Below, piece by piece: positions 30,936 through 39,532 of a DNA stretch of 64,000 nt (position 1 is the stretch's first letter; each line of letters begins with the position of its first letter). The DNA lies in NCBI GenBank assembly GCA_963826105.1, contig CAWGWA010000005.1, positions 62,001 through 126,000 of the forward strand. The letters run 5' to 3'. This stretch comes from WHTI01 sp963826105 (lineage in GTDB: Bacteria > Actinomycetota > CADDZG01 > WHSQ01). The position numbers and the translations under genes are program-made. The notes below the pieces were generated by a model. That model saw nothing but the letters and a program-made list of their open reading frames with translations. It was not told the origin of the DNA and did no database searches.

Positions 30936-31496
30936 ATGGGACGTGGAGGAGGACGAGGACGCCGGGATGACGACCGGAACCAGTACGAGGAGAGGGTCGT
31001 CTCCATCAATCGCGTGTCCAAGGTCGTCAAAGGTGGCCGTCGGTTCTCGTTCACCGCGCTCGTGGTCGTCGGCGACGGAGCAGGTCAGGTTGGCGTCGGC
31101 TATGGGAAGGCCCGTGAGGTCCCAGCCGCGATCCAGAAGGGGATCGAGGAGGCTAAGCGGAACTTCTTCCGTGTGCCGATGATCCGCTCGACGATCATCC
31201 ACGAGGTCACGGGTGAGGACTCCGGCGGCGTCGTGCTCCTTAAGCCCGCATCTCCCGGTACCGGCGTCATCGCCGGGGGCCCAGTTCGAGCGGTCGTCGA
31301 GTGCGCCGGGATCAGGGACATCCTGTCCAAGTCACTGGGGTCCGACAACCCGATCAACATCGTTCATGCCACCGTGAAGGGCCTGAAGAGCATCAAGACG
31401 GCGGAATCGGTAGCGAAGAAGCGACACAAGACCCCCGAAGAGGTAGCACCCGCGTACCTCATCCAGGCTCCTGCCGTCGTCGAGACAACGAACTAA
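30936..31496 (+). CDS. rpsE: 30S ribosomal protein S5
   Basis: 186 residues. The N-terminus is Gly/Arg/Asp-rich (MGRGGGRGRRDDDRNQYEER); the dsRNA-binding domain (VVSINRVSKVVKGGRRFSFTA) and GTGVIAGGPVRAVVE motif follow. S5 takes part in decoding accuracy and mRNA unwinding. Confidence 0.97.
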   Translation: MGRGGGRGRRDDDRNQYEERVVSINRVSKVVKGGRRFSFTALVVVGDGAGQVGVGYGKAREVPAAIQKGIEEAKRNFFRVPMIRSTIIHEVTGEDSGGVVLLKPASPGTGVIAGGPVRAVVECAGIRDILSKSLGSDNPINIVHATVKGLKSIKTAESVAKKRHKTPEEVAPAYLIQAPAVVETTN

Positions 31497-31514
31497 GCAC
31501 GGGAGACTGACAAG

Positions 31515-31712
31515 ATGGCGAAACTGAAGGTCACGCAGGTGCGCTCGGCCCTCGGCCGCGGAGCCAAGCAGATCGGGACGGTACGCGCCCTTGGGCTCAA
31601 GCGGATGGGGGATTCGGCGATCCACGACGACAAGCCCGAGATCCTCGGGATGATCAACGCCGTGGCCCACCTGGTAGAGGTCGAGAACGTCGAGGAGAAG
31701 AAGAAGTCATGA
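31515..31712 (+). CDS. rpmD: 50S ribosomal protein L30
   Basis: 65 residues: KLKVTQVRSALGRGAKQIGTVRALGLKRMGD-type core, complete. Its stop overlaps the rplO start (ATGA). Confidence 0.95.
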   Translation: MAKLKVTQVRSALGRGAKQIGTVRALGLKRMGDSAIHDDKPEILGMINAVAHLVEVENVEEKKKS

Positions 31713-32185
31713 AGCCACATGAGTTGAAGCCCCCCGAGGGGAGCCACAAGACCAGCAAGCGTAAGGGTCGTGGGGAAGCCTCCGGAAAAGGTAAGACTGC
31801 CGGACGCGGAACCAAGGGCTCGCGCGCTCGCGGCGAGGTGCACATCTTCTTCGAAGGTGGCCAGATGCCCCTGGCTCGGCGCGTCCCGAAGCTCAAGGGC
31901 TTCACGCCGCCGAACCAGAAGGTCTACGAGCCCGTGAACGTGAAGGATCTCGCGCGTATCGAGACGGCCAACATCGGTCCGGACGAACTCCGCAAGGTCG
32001 GTCTCATCAACCACCGGAGCGGCCTCGTCAAGATCCTCGGCACCGGTGAGCTCGACCGCGCTCTGACCGTACGAGCCCACAAGTTCAGTGAGTCTGCACG
32101 CACCAAGATCGAGGGCGCAGGAGGCACGGCCGAAGTGATCCAGGTCGTCGCCGGGCCGAAGCCCAAGAAAGGCGTCAAGAGGTGA
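31709..32185 (+). CDS. rplO: 50S ribosomal protein L15
   Basis: 158 residues. MKPHELKPPEGSHKTSKRKGRG start, the flexible GKTAGRGTKGSRARGEVHIFFEGGQMPL region and the globular C-terminus. L15 is a late assembly protein. Overlaps secY (GTGA). Confidence 0.96.
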   Translation: MKPHELKPPEGSHKTSKRKGRGEASGKGKTAGRGTKGSRARGEVHIFFEGGQMPLARRVPKLKGFTPPNQKVYEPVNVKDLARIETANIGPDELRKVGLINHRSGLVKILGTGELDRALTVRAHKFSESARTKIEGAGGTAEVIQVVAGPKPKKGVKR

Positions 32186-33489
32186 ATCTCCTCTCCACGT
32201 TCGCGAACGCGTTCAAGGTCCCGGATCTTCGTAGGAAGATCCTCTTCACGCTGCTGATCATCGGTGTTTACCGGCTCGGAGCCCACATCCCGACGCCCGG
32301 CATCGACGTGCAGGCGGCCCAGGATCTGAGCCGGAACGCGTCCACCGGCGTGTTCGCGTTCATCAACCTGTTCTCTGGTGGAGCGCTGACCCAGATGGCG
32401 ATCTTCGCCCTCGGGATCATGCCGTACATCACGTCCTCGATCATCATGCAGCTGCTCACCGTCGTCATTCCGAAGCTCGAGGCGTGGCAGAAGGAGGGCG
32501 AGTCCGGGGTCAAGAAGATCAACCAGTGGACCCGTTACCTCACCGTCATGCTTGCGATGCTGCAGTCGACCGGTATCGCCTTCATCTTCCACAACGGTGG
32601 TGGCGGCGCACAGGGACAAGGTGGAGCGCTCGCCGGCATCGACCTGATCCCCGAGTTCACCGCTCCGAGAGTCGGGCTGATCGTTCTTTCGTTGACCGCC
32701 GGTACCGCGTTGATCATGTGGCTCGGTGAGCTCATCACGTCCAAGGGCATCGGAAACGGGATGTCGATCCTGATCTTCGCCTCGATCGTGTCGACCCTTC
32801 CGTCTGAGGGGAACTCGATCCTGGTGCAGAAGGGCATGGGTAACTTCCTCGCCATCATGGCCATCGGTCTCGGTGTCGTCATCGCCATCGTCATCATGGA
32901 GCAGGGGCAGCGACGCATCCCCGTCCAGTACGCGAAGCGTGTCGTCGGGCGACGGATGTACGGGGGGGGTCAGGTCTACATCCCGCTGAAGGTTAACCAG
33001 GCCGGTGTGATCCCGATCATCTTCGCCTCCAGCGTGTTGTACATCCCAACGCTGCTCCAGAACACCATCCAGAGTCCGGGGATCCAGAACTTCATCAACA
33101 ACAACCTCGTGAACGCGACCAGCCCGGTGTACATGTTCATCTACGCCACGATGGTCATCTTCTTCAGCTACTTCTATACGGCGATCGCGTTCAACCCGGT
33201 TGACCAAGCCGACAACATGAAGAAGTACGGAGGATTCATCCCGGGCATACGTCCGGGTCGGCAGACCGCCGAGTATCTCGACAAGATCCTCACGCGCATC
33301 ACCCTGCCCGGCGCCCTGTTCGTTGCAGCCATCGCCCTGATGCCTTCGATCTTCCTCGCCACGCAGAACATCCAGCAGCTTCCCTTCGGTGGGACCTCGA
33401 TCCTGATCACGGTCGGCGTCACGCTCGAGACGATGAAGCAGATCGAGTCGCAGCTGATGATGAGGCACTACGAGGGTTTCCTTAAGTAA
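32182..33489 (+). CDS. secY: Protein translocase channel SecY
   Basis: 435 residues from a GTG overlapping the rplO stop. Ten membrane helices can be traced, beginning KILFTLLIIGVYRLGAHIPTPG. The plug region FSGGALTQMAIFALGIMPYI, the cytoplasmic loop QGQRRIPVQYAKRVVGRR and the C-terminal SQLMMRHYEGFLK are all present. Forms the export channel with SecE (4388-4675). Confidence 0.98.
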   Translation: MNLLSTFANAFKVPDLRRKILFTLLIIGVYRLGAHIPTPGIDVQAAQDLSRNASTGVFAFINLFSGGALTQMAIFALGIMPYITSSIIMQLLTVVIPKLEAWQKEGESGVKKINQWTRYLTVMLAMLQSTGIAFIFHNGGGGAQGQGGALAGIDLIPEFTAPRVGLIVLSLTAGTALIMWLGELITSKGIGNGMSILIFASIVSTLPSEGNSILVQKGMGNFLAIMAIGLGVVIAIVIMEQGQRRIPVQYAKRVVGRRMYGGGQVYIPLKVNQAGVIPIIFASSVLYIPTLLQNTIQSPGIQNFINNNLVNATSPVYMFIYATMVIFFSYFYTAIAFNPVDQADNMKKYGGFIPGIRPGRQTAEYLDKILTRITLPGALFVAAIALMPSIFLATQNIQQLPFGGTSILITVGVTLETMKQIESQLMMRHYEGFLK

Positions 33490-33499
33490 TGGCCGACTG

Positions 33500-34138
33500 A
33501 TGAGGCTCGTGGTCTTCGGCCCCCAAGGGGCCGGCAAGGGCACGCAGAGTCAAAGGATCTCCGAGAAGTTCGGGATCGCCGCCATCGCGACCGGAGACAT
33601 CTTCAGGTGGGCGATCTCCTCGGCGACCGAGTTCGGCGGCAAGGTGAAATCGTACGTCGAGTCCGGGCAGATGGTTCCCGATGACTTGACGATCGAGGTC
33701 ATCCGGCAGCGGTTGTCCGAGGACGACGTCCAGAATGGTTTCCTCCTCGACGGGTTCCCGCGCAACCTCTTCCAGGCCGATGCCCTCGACCAGATCCTTG
33801 CCGAGCAGGGCTTCAAGCTCGATGCGGCTCTCGTCCTCGAGGTTCCGCAGGAGGTCTCGGAGCGACGCATCCTGGGACGCCGAATGTGCTCGCAGTGCGG
33901 CCGCAACTATCACATCGACAATCCACCGAAGAGCAACTGGACCTGTGACGTGTGTGGCGGCGAGGTCGTTCGTCGACAGGACGATGAAGACGACGAGAAG
34001 GTGCGCGAGCGCCTCCGCCTGTACCACGAGCAGACCGAACCTTTGAAGGCCCGCTACGCCGACAAGGGGATCCTGCGCGAGGTCGAGGGCCAGGGGACGC
34101 CGCACGATGTCTTCGAGCGCATCACGGCGGTTCTGTGA
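33500..34138 (+). CDS. adk: Adenylate kinase (zinc-lid type)
   Basis: 212 residues. The P-loop is GPQGAGKGT (7-15); DGFPRN is the second nucleotide motif. The long lid carries a four-cysteine zinc site (CSQCG...CDVCG, about 131-156), a form typical of Gram-positive and thermophilic enzymes. Equilibrates AMP, ADP and ATP. Follows secY by ten bases and overlaps map (GTGA), the usual secY-adk-map order. Confidence 0.97.
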   Translation: MRLVVFGPQGAGKGTQSQRISEKFGIAAIATGDIFRWAISSATEFGGKVKSYVESGQMVPDDLTIEVIRQRLSEDDVQNGFLLDGFPRNLFQADALDQILAEQGFKLDAALVLEVPQEVSERRILGRRMCSQCGRNYHIDNPPKSNWTCDVCGGEVVRRQDDEDDEKVRERLRLYHEQTEPLKARYADKGILREVEGQGTPHDVFERITAVL

Positions 34139-34889
34139 TCTACAAGAAGAGTCCTCAGGAGATCGCCGTCATGCGCGAGGCCGGCAAGATCCTCGCGGCC
34201 ACCATGGACCGGCTCGAAGGCTGAGATCAATCCCGGCGTGACCACCGGCGACCTCGACGCCATCGCCGAAGCGGTCCATCACCGAGGCCGGCGCGACCCC
34301 ATCGTTCAAGGGCTACCGGGGATTTCCGGCGTCGATCTGCACCTCGGTCGACGAAGTCATCGTTCACGGCATCCCGGGTCCCCTGGCATTGAAGTCCGGC
34401 AACGTCATCTCGATCGATGTCGGGGTCCATTTCGAGGGCTTCCACGCCGATTCCGCCTGGACCTTTCCCGTCGGTGACGTGACCCCCGAGATCGGTGACC
34501 TGCTGGACGTCACCGAGGCTGCCCTGCGGGCCGCGATCGAGCAATGCAAACCGGGCAACCGGGTGGGAGATATCGGACATGCGGTCGAGGCTGCCGTTCA
34601 ACCACATGGCTATGGGGTTGTCCGCGAGTACGTCGGTCACGGGGTCGGCCGGGCGCTCCACGAGGAGCCGCAGATCCCGAACTATGGGCCCCCGGGGCGC
34701 CGCGAGGTGCTCTCGGCGGGGATGACTCTGGCGATCGAGCCGATGGTCAATCTGGGCGGCCCCGAGACGGAGGCCCTCGACGACGGCTGGACCGTCGTTA
34801 CTGCGGACCGCATGACATCGGCCCATTTCGAGCACACGGTCGCCATCACAACAGAGGGCCACGAGGTCCTGACCAGGCGGGGCGGGTGA
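34135..34889 (+). CDS. map: Methionine aminopeptidase (two frame breaks)
   Basis: About 250 residues when two single-base insertions are bridged. Frame one: MIYKKSPQEIAVMREAGKIL to MDRLE; frame two: AEINPGVTTGDLDAIAEA; frame three: ITEAGATPSFKGYRGFPASIC and onward. The extra bases lie at about 34219 (gaaggct) and 34277 (gtccatc), 58 bases apart. Di-metal ligands of the pita-bread fold are intact: VISIDVGVHFEGFHADSAWTF, YVGHGVGRALHEEP, EPMVN and FEHTVA. Map removes the initiator methionine and is essential in most bacteria. Confidence 0.9.
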
Positions 34890-34993
34890 TCCGTCGACGG
34901 GGGCCGGGGAGCCTACAACGCCCCGGAATCGACGTTAGACCAGGGGGGTTTCCCCTGTTATCATGCTTTGCCGGTCCAGTCTCGGGTTTACGC

Positions 34994-35014
34994 GCGCCCC
35001 TCGGGGGCGCTTTT
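34994..35014 (+). terminator. Terminator/attenuator hairpin between map and infA
   Basis: GCGCCCC-TCG-GGGGCGC followed by TTTT. It lies 104 bases past map and 46 bases before infA. Another short stem, CAGGGG...CCCCTG, sits upstream near 34941-34958, followed by a TTATCAT that could be a -10. The hairpin may end the spc transcript or attenuate infA. Confidence 0.6.
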
Positions 35015-35060
35015 CGTGGCCCAGGAGAAATCAAGATCGACAGTAAACGGGGTTTCACGC

Positions 35061-35306
35061 GTGGCCAAGAAGAACAAAGAGAAGTCGTCCGGCAAGGAAG
35101 AGGGCATCCAGGTGGAGGGCTCGGTCATCGAGCCCCTTCCGAATGCCATGTTCCGCGTCGAGCTGGACAACGGTCACCGGGTACTCGCCCACATCTCCGG
35201 CAAGATGCGGATGCACTACATCCGGATCCTTCCGGGCGACCGGGTGCTGGTGGAGCTATCGCCGTACGACCTGACCAGAGGTCGCGTCGTCTTCCGGTAC
35301 CGGTAA
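35061..35306 (+). CDS. infA: Translation initiation factor IF-1
   Basis: 81 residues from GTG 35061 (MAKKNKEKSSGKEEGIQVEG). The S1-like OB fold is complete: VEGSVIEPLPNAMFRVELDNGHRVLAHISGKMRMHYIRILPGDRV (split motifs VLAHISGKMR and ILPGDRVLVELSPYDLTRGR). About nine N-terminal residues more than E. coli IF-1. The upstream in-frame starts would run through the hairpin and are rejected. Confidence 0.95.
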   Translation: MAKKNKEKSSGKEEGIQVEGSVIEPLPNAMFRVELDNGHRVLAHISGKMRMHYIRILPGDRVLVELSPYDLTRGRVVFRYR

Positions 35307-35337
35307 GCAGCGGAAGAGTCAGGAGCGTGGAGGGGTA

Positions 35338-35451
35338 ATGAAGGTACGGCCGAGCGTCAAGAAGATGTGTGACAAGTGCAAGGTGATCCGTCGTCGCGGA
35401 GCGGTGATGGTCATCTGCTCGAACCCGCGTCACAAGCAGCGTCAGGGATAG
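35338..35451 (+). CDS. rpmJ: 50S ribosomal protein L36
   Basis: 37 residues: MKVRPSVKKMCDKCKVIRRR then GAVMVICSNPRHKQRQG. Zinc ligands C11, C14, C27 and H32 mark the C+ form. GGAGGGG lies six bases before the ATG. It stands between infA and rpsM as expected. Confidence 0.95.
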   Translation: MKVRPSVKKMCDKCKVIRRRGAVMVICSNPRHKQRQG

Positions 35452-35477
35452 CAGCACATGCTTAAGAAAGGACACGA

Positions 35478-35855
35478 GTGGCACGAATCGCCGGAGTAGA
35501 CCTGCCGAGAGAGAAGCGTCTCGACATCGCCCTCACGTACATCTATGGGGTCGGTAACACCAAGGCAGTCGAGACCTGTGTCGGCGCGACGGTCGATCCC
35601 GCTACCCGGGTTCGCGACCTGACCGATGAAGAGGTCGTTCGGATCCGTGACTGGATCAGTGAGAACTATCGCGTCGAGGGTGACCTCCGACGTGAGGTGA
35701 ACCAGAACATCAAGCGCAAGGTCGAGATCGGTTGTTACCAGGGCCTCCGGCACCGCCGCGGGCTACCGGTTCACGGTCAGCGTACGCACACAAATGCTCG
35801 CACCCGGAAAGGTCCGAAGAAGACGGTTGCCGGCAAGAAGAAAACCAAGAAGTAA
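35478..35855 (+). CDS. rpsM: 30S ribosomal protein S13
   Basis: 125 residues from a GTG. MARIAGVDLPREKRLDIALTYIYG start, helix-two-turn-helix, and RHRRGLPVHGQRTHTNARTRKGPKK C-terminal tail reaching the P-site tRNA. AAAGGA precedes the start. Confidence 0.96.
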   Translation: MARIAGVDLPREKRLDIALTYIYGVGNTKAVETCVGATVDPATRVRDLTDEEVVRIRDWISENYRVEGDLRREVNQNIKRKVEIGCYQGLRHRRGLPVHGQRTHTNARTRKGPKKTVAGKKKTKK

Positions 35856-35879
35856 GACCCCCAGAAAGAAAGAGGACAG

Positions 35880-36276
35880 TTGGCACCTCCTAAGAAGGCG
35901 AAGAAGTCTCGTCGCAAGGAAAAGAAGAATGTCGTCCACGGTGTCGCGCACATCAAGTCGACCTTCAATAACACGATCATCTCGATCTCAGACCTCGAGG
36001 GGAACGTGCTGTCGTGGGCGTCTGCCGGCAACGTCGGCTTCAAGGGCTCCCGTAAGTCGACCCCCTACGCCGCGCAGCAGGCGGCCGAGGCTGCATCTCG
36101 CCACGCGTCAGGAGCACGGGGTTCGCCGCGTCGATGTCGAAGTCAAGGGCCCGGGTTCCGGTCGCGAGACCGCGATCCGTTCGCTTCAGGCTTCCGGTAT
36201 CGAGGTGATCGGGATCAAGGATGTAACGCCGGTGCCGCACAACGGCTGCCGCCCCCGTAAGCGGAGGCGTGTCTGA
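35880..36276 (+). CDS. rpsK: 30S ribosomal protein S11 (frame broken near 36108)
   Basis: About 131 residues when bridged, from a TTG preceded by AAGAGGACAG. The first frame gives the basic N-terminus, HIKSTFNNTIISISDLEGNVLSWASAG and GFKGSRKSTPYAAQQAAEAASRHA; the second gives QEHGVRRVDVEVKGPGSGRE and DVTPVPHNGCRPRKRRRV. One extra T at 36108 (gcgtcag) breaks the frame. Only the bridged reading ends in the TGATG overlap with rpsD. S11 forms the platform near the 16S 3' end. Confidence 0.92.
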
Positions 36277-36902
36277 TGGCGCGATACACCGGTCCCGTCT
36301 GCAAGTTGTGCAGACGCGAGAAGACCAAGCTGTTCCTTAAGGGCACCCGTTGCGAGTCCCCGAAGTGCCCCATCGAGAAGGGCAAACCCCCTCCCGGTGA
36401 GCACGGACGCGGACGCGTGCGTGAGTCCGAGTACCTGCTTCAGCTGCGTGAGAAGCAGAAGGCCAAGCGTTTCTACGGGATCCTCGAGAAGCAGTTCCGC
36501 AGCTACTACGAGGAGGCCGTCCGGTCTAAGGGAGTCACGGGTGAGGAGCTCATGCGTATCTGTGAGTCCCGCCTCGACAACGTCGTCTATCGGGCCGGGT
36601 TCGCGATGAACCGTCCGATGGCTCGTCAGCTCGTTTCGCACGGGCACTTCGAAGTGAACGGTAAGAAAGTAAATATCCCCTCGTTCCGGGTCAAGCCCGG
36701 GGACACGGTCTCGGTCCGAGGTCGCTCCAGGACCATGGGGCGCATGGTTGAGAACGCGTCGTACGCCGAGGGCCGGCCATCACCCGAGTGGCTCAGCTCG
36801 AACCTCAAAGAGCTGACCTGCGAAGTGCGCTCCCTTCCGGAGCGAGGCCAGATGGATATTCCGGTTCAAGAGCAGCTCATCGTCGAGTACTACTCGAAGT
36901 AG
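36276..36902 (+). CDS. rpsD: 30S ribosomal protein S4
   Basis: 208 residues. ARYTGPVCKLCRREKTKLFLKG start with CKLC and a further C-x5-C pair (CESPKC), consistent with a zinc-binding S4. The S4 RNA-binding domain is RLDNVVYRAGFAMNRPMARQLVSHGHFEVNGKKVNIPS in the middle. S4 initiates 30S assembly and often represses the alpha operon. Confidence 0.96.
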   Translation: MARYTGPVCKLCRREKTKLFLKGTRCESPKCPIEKGKPPPGEHGRGRVRESEYLLQLREKQKAKRFYGILEKQFRSYYEEAVRSKGVTGEELMRICESRLDNVVYRAGFAMNRPMARQLVSHGHFEVNGKKVNIPSFRVKPGDTVSVRGRSRTMGRMVENASYAEGRPSPEWLSSNLKELTCEVRSLPERGQMDIPVQEQLIVEYYSK

Positions 36903-36918
36903 AGGCAAAACCTAGGGC

Positions 36919-36941
36919 CCGCCGGCACTCATCGCCGGCGG
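36919..36941 (+). promoter_or_regulatory. Hairpin between rpsD and rpoA
   Basis: CCGCCGGC / GCCGGCGG, an 8-bp perfect stem with a 7-base loop and no T-run. Located in the 62-base rpsD-rpoA gap; it may stabilise or process the transcript. Confidence 0.4.
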
Positions 36942-36964
36942 ATTCCTACGCTGAGAGGAGTTTC

Positions 36965-37906
36965 ATGGATCTTCTGATAGTCCAGCGTCCTCAGATCTCC
37001 GAAGAGGAGATCTCTGACGTTCGTTCGCGGTTCACGATCGAGCCGCTTGAGCCCGGTTTCGGCTACACGCTGGGGAACTCGCTTCGGCGAACCCTCTTGT
37101 CGTCGATCCCCGGGGCGGCCGTCACGCAGATCAAGATCGACAGCGTGCTGCACGAGTTCTCCACGATCGAGGGCGTGACCGAGGACGTGACCGACATCGT
37201 CCTGAACCTCAAGGAGCTCGTGATCCAGAGCGAGAACGTCGAGCCGACCACCGTCCACCTCCGGGTGACCGGTCCGGCCGAGGTCACCGCAGGTGACATC
37301 GAGCTGCCCACCGGGGTCGAGATCCTCAACCCGGACAAGCACATCGCCACGCTCAACAAGAACGCGACGCTGTCGATGGAGCTTCGGGTCGAGCAAGGCC
37401 GGGGTTACGTCGCCGCAGACTCGTCCCAGAAGGACTCGATCGGCACGGTACCGATCGACGCTCTCTTCTCGCCGGTCGCTCGCGTGACCTACGAAGTCGA
37501 GCCCACCCGTGTCGAGCAGATGACGAACTACGACCGCTTGATCCTCGACGTCGAGACCAACGGTGCGATCAGCCCGAGTGACGCTCTGTCGTCGGCCGGG
37601 GCGACCCTGGTCGAGCTCCTCCAGCTCTTCTCGGGTGTGGGCGAAGGTGCGGTCGGCCTCCAGCTCGGCCCCGAGCCGGGCGAGGAAGAGGCTTCCGGCA
37701 TCCTGGCGCAGCCGATCGAAGAGATGGACCTCACCGTCCGTTCCTACAACTGCCTGAAGCGTGAAGGCGTTCAGACCGTCGGAGAGCTTGTCGAGAAGTC
37801 CGAAGAGGACCTCCTCGAGATCCGCAACTTCGGGCAGAAGTCGATCGACGAGGTCAAGGCAAAGCTCGAAGAGCTCGGTCTCGGCCTGAAGAAGAAAGAC
37901 TTCTAA
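36965..37906 (+). CDS. rpoA: DNA-directed RNA polymerase alpha subunit
   Basis: 313 residues from ATG 36965 (GAGAGGAG seven bases upstream). The N-terminal assembly domain has FTIEPLEPGFGYTLGNSLRR-type sequence; the C-terminal domain (from ~240) has EEMDLTVRSYNCLKREGVQTVGEL and the 265-type determinant region for UP elements. Dimer scaffold for RpoB and RpoC. Confidence 0.97.
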   Translation: MDLLIVQRPQISEEEISDVRSRFTIEPLEPGFGYTLGNSLRRTLLSSIPGAAVTQIKIDSVLHEFSTIEGVTEDVTDIVLNLKELVIQSENVEPTTVHLRVTGPAEVTAGDIELPTGVEILNPDKHIATLNKNATLSMELRVEQGRGYVAADSSQKDSIGTVPIDALFSPVARVTYEVEPTRVEQMTNYDRLILDVETNGAISPSDALSSAGATLVELLQLFSGVGEGAVGLQLGPEPGEEEASGILAQPIEEMDLTVRSYNCLKREGVQTVGELVEKSEEDLLEIRNFGQKSIDEVKAKLEELGLGLKKKDF

Positions 37907-37907
37907 G

Positions 37908-38615
37908 ATGCCTCAGCCGAAGAAGGGCGCGCGCCTCGGATCAGGCCCGAAGCACCAGAAGCTGATGATGGCGAACCTCGCCGTGTCGCTCTTCGATCAC
38001 GAGAGCATCACCACCACGGTCGCCAAAGCCAAGATGCTGCGTCCGTACGCCGAGAAACTGATCACCAAGGCGAAGAGTGGCACGGTGCACGATCGGCGCA
38101 AGGTGCTCAGCCACATCGAGGACCGCGAGATAGTCCACAAGTTGTTCGCAGACATCGCTCCTCGTTTTTCGGATCGCAACGGTGGCTACACCAGGATCCT
38201 CAAGCTCGGACCCCGTAACGGGGACAACGCGCCTATGGCGCTGATCGAACTGGTCGAGAGTGGCGAGACCGTTCGCGACGAGGCGACCGGCGAGACGACC
38301 CAGACCCGCCGCCGCATCCGCCGTCCGGGCCGCCGTCCGGAGGCCGAAGCTGCCACGGATGAGCTCGAGACCGACGAGATGCCGGAGGCGGAGCTCGACG
38401 ATGCCGAGGTTGAGGCCGAAGTCGAAGTCGCGGAGCCCGAAGAGTCGATCGAAGGGACGGACGAGGCGACCGACGACGAGCCGACCGGTGACGAGGCGAC
38501 CGGTGACGAGGCGACCGGTGACGAGGCGACCGGTGACGAGCGGGCCGAGACCCCCGGTGACGCCGATGCCGAGACATCGCAGGATCAGCCGGGCGAGACC
38601 GAGAAGGAAAGCTGA
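37908..38615 (+). CDS. rplQ: 50S ribosomal protein L17 with acidic tail
   Basis: 235 residues. The L17 fold covers 1-120 (KGARLGSGPKHQKLMMANLAVSLF and GGYTRILKLGPRNGDNAPMALIELVE as split motifs). The remaining ~110 residues are very rich in Glu, Asp, Thr and Ala with EATGD repeats; E. coli L17 is 127 residues. The stop TGA is embedded in the CTGA that appears to start truA. Confidence 0.95.
   Translation: MPQPKKGARLGSGPKHQKLMMANLAVSLFDHESITTTVAKAKMLRPYAEKLITKAKSGTVHDRRKVLSHIEDREIVHKLFADIAPRFSDRNGGYTRILKLGPRNGDNAPMALIELVESGETVRDEATGETTQTRRRIRRPGRRPEAEAATDELETDEMPEAELDDAEVEAEVEVAEPEESIEGTDEATDDEPTGDEATGDEATGDEATGDERAETPGDADAETSQDQPGETEKES
38478..38540 (+). repeat. 15-bp tandem repeat in the rplQ tail
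   Basis: The unit gaggcgaccggtgac is present in three identical copies (starting near 38493, 38508 and 38523) after one variant copy (gagccgaccggtgac). It encodes E(A/P)TGD. Confidence 0.85.
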
Positions 38616-39382
38616 ACCTCCGTCTCGACCTCGCGTACGACGGCACCCCGTTCCATGGATTCGCTCGCCAGCCTGAGCTGAAGACCGTTCAAGGCGCGCT
38701 CGAAGACGCTCTATCGCGTTTGTTCGGCCGTGAGGTAGCCACGGCCGTCGCAGGACGGACCGACGCCGGCGTCCACGCCCTTGGTCAGGTTGTTTCGACC
38801 GCCGATGCTCCGGACGATCTCGATCTCACGAGTCTGAGGGACAAGCTCAACGGGATGCTCGGGCCCGAGATCTCGATCGCCGGCGTGAATCCGGCCCCTG
38901 ATGATTTCGATGCCCGCTTCTCGGCCCGTTCTCGCTGCTACGTCTACGCCCTGCGTGATGCCGAGGTTCCCGACCCCTTCTTGTCTCGCACCACCTGGCA
39001 GGTGAAGGGCCGCCTCGATGACGCGCTTATGAACGAGGCGGCCGGCCACCTCATCGGCGAACATGACTTCCGTTCCTTCGGCCGCCTCCCGGCCCCCGAC
39101 GCCTCCCCGGTCCGACGGTTGTACGAGTTGAGGTGCACCCGGTCGAGTGACCTCATACGGATCCGGGCGCGGGCCAATGCCTTCATCCAACAGATGGTTC
39201 GATCTCTCGTCGGCACGCTGGTCGAGGTGGGGGCCGGCAAGAGATCTCCGGATCAGATACCGGACATCCTTGGGGCGCACGACCGGGCCGCAGCGGGCCC
39301 TGTGGCGCCCTCAAAAGGCCTCTGTCTGATCAGCGTCGAGTACGACGAGGGATGGAGCAGGCCGTTCGCGGAGAGCGGTTGA
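38612..39382 (+). CDS. truA: tRNA pseudouridine(38-40) synthase TruA, apparent CTG start
   Basis: 256 residues. The catalytic aspartate lies in AGRTDAGVHA; the N-terminal strand LRLDLAYDGTPFHGFARQ is complete. Reading back, the only start before this strand is CTG 38612, overlapping the rplQ stop as CTGA, with AAGGAAAG just upstream; no ATG, GTG or TTG is available in frame. The next in-frame start (TTG 38720) would delete the first strand. So either a rare CTG start is used or a base error hides the normal one. TruA modifies the anticodon stem of many tRNAs. rplQ-truA is a common pair. Confidence 0.9.
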   Translation: MNLRLDLAYDGTPFHGFARQPELKTVQGALEDALSRLFGREVATAVAGRTDAGVHALGQVVSTADAPDDLDLTSLRDKLNGMLGPEISIAGVNPAPDDFDARFSARSRCYVYALRDAEVPDPFLSRTTWQVKGRLDDALMNEAAGHLIGEHDFRSFGRLPAPDASPVRRLYELRCTRSSDLIRIRARANAFIQQMVRSLVGTLVEVGAGKRSPDQIPDILGAHDRAAAGPVAPSKGLCLISVEYDEGWSRPFAESG

Positions 39383-39400
39383 GTGCCTCTGAACAGCCGT

Positions 39401-39429
39401 TTGACCTGCACAAATAGCACAGTTATCCT
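39401..39429 (+). promoter_or_regulatory. Promoter of rplM-rpsI
   Basis: TTGACC (39401-39406), 17-base spacer, TATCCT (39424-39429), placed 18 bases after truA and about 100 bases before rplM. Confidence 0.6.
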
Positions 39430-39532
39430 GCTGCTTCCCCGTAGCGGTCCCACCGCGGCCCACCCTGGGATAGCGGGAGCGACCGAAGCAGCGATCGAAG
39501 GATAGAAACAGCGATCTGAGCAGAAGGAAGAT

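Noticed and set aside
34135..34889. map, rpsK, rpsH, fusA, rplD, rplV, glmM and alr as pseudogenes
   Set aside because: All are essential or near-essential, otherwise perfectly conserved, and no second copy is in the window; single-base error is the simpler account.
38720..39382. truA starting at TTG 38720
   Set aside because: This would remove the conserved first beta-strand DLAYDGTPFHGF encoded just upstream in the same frame.
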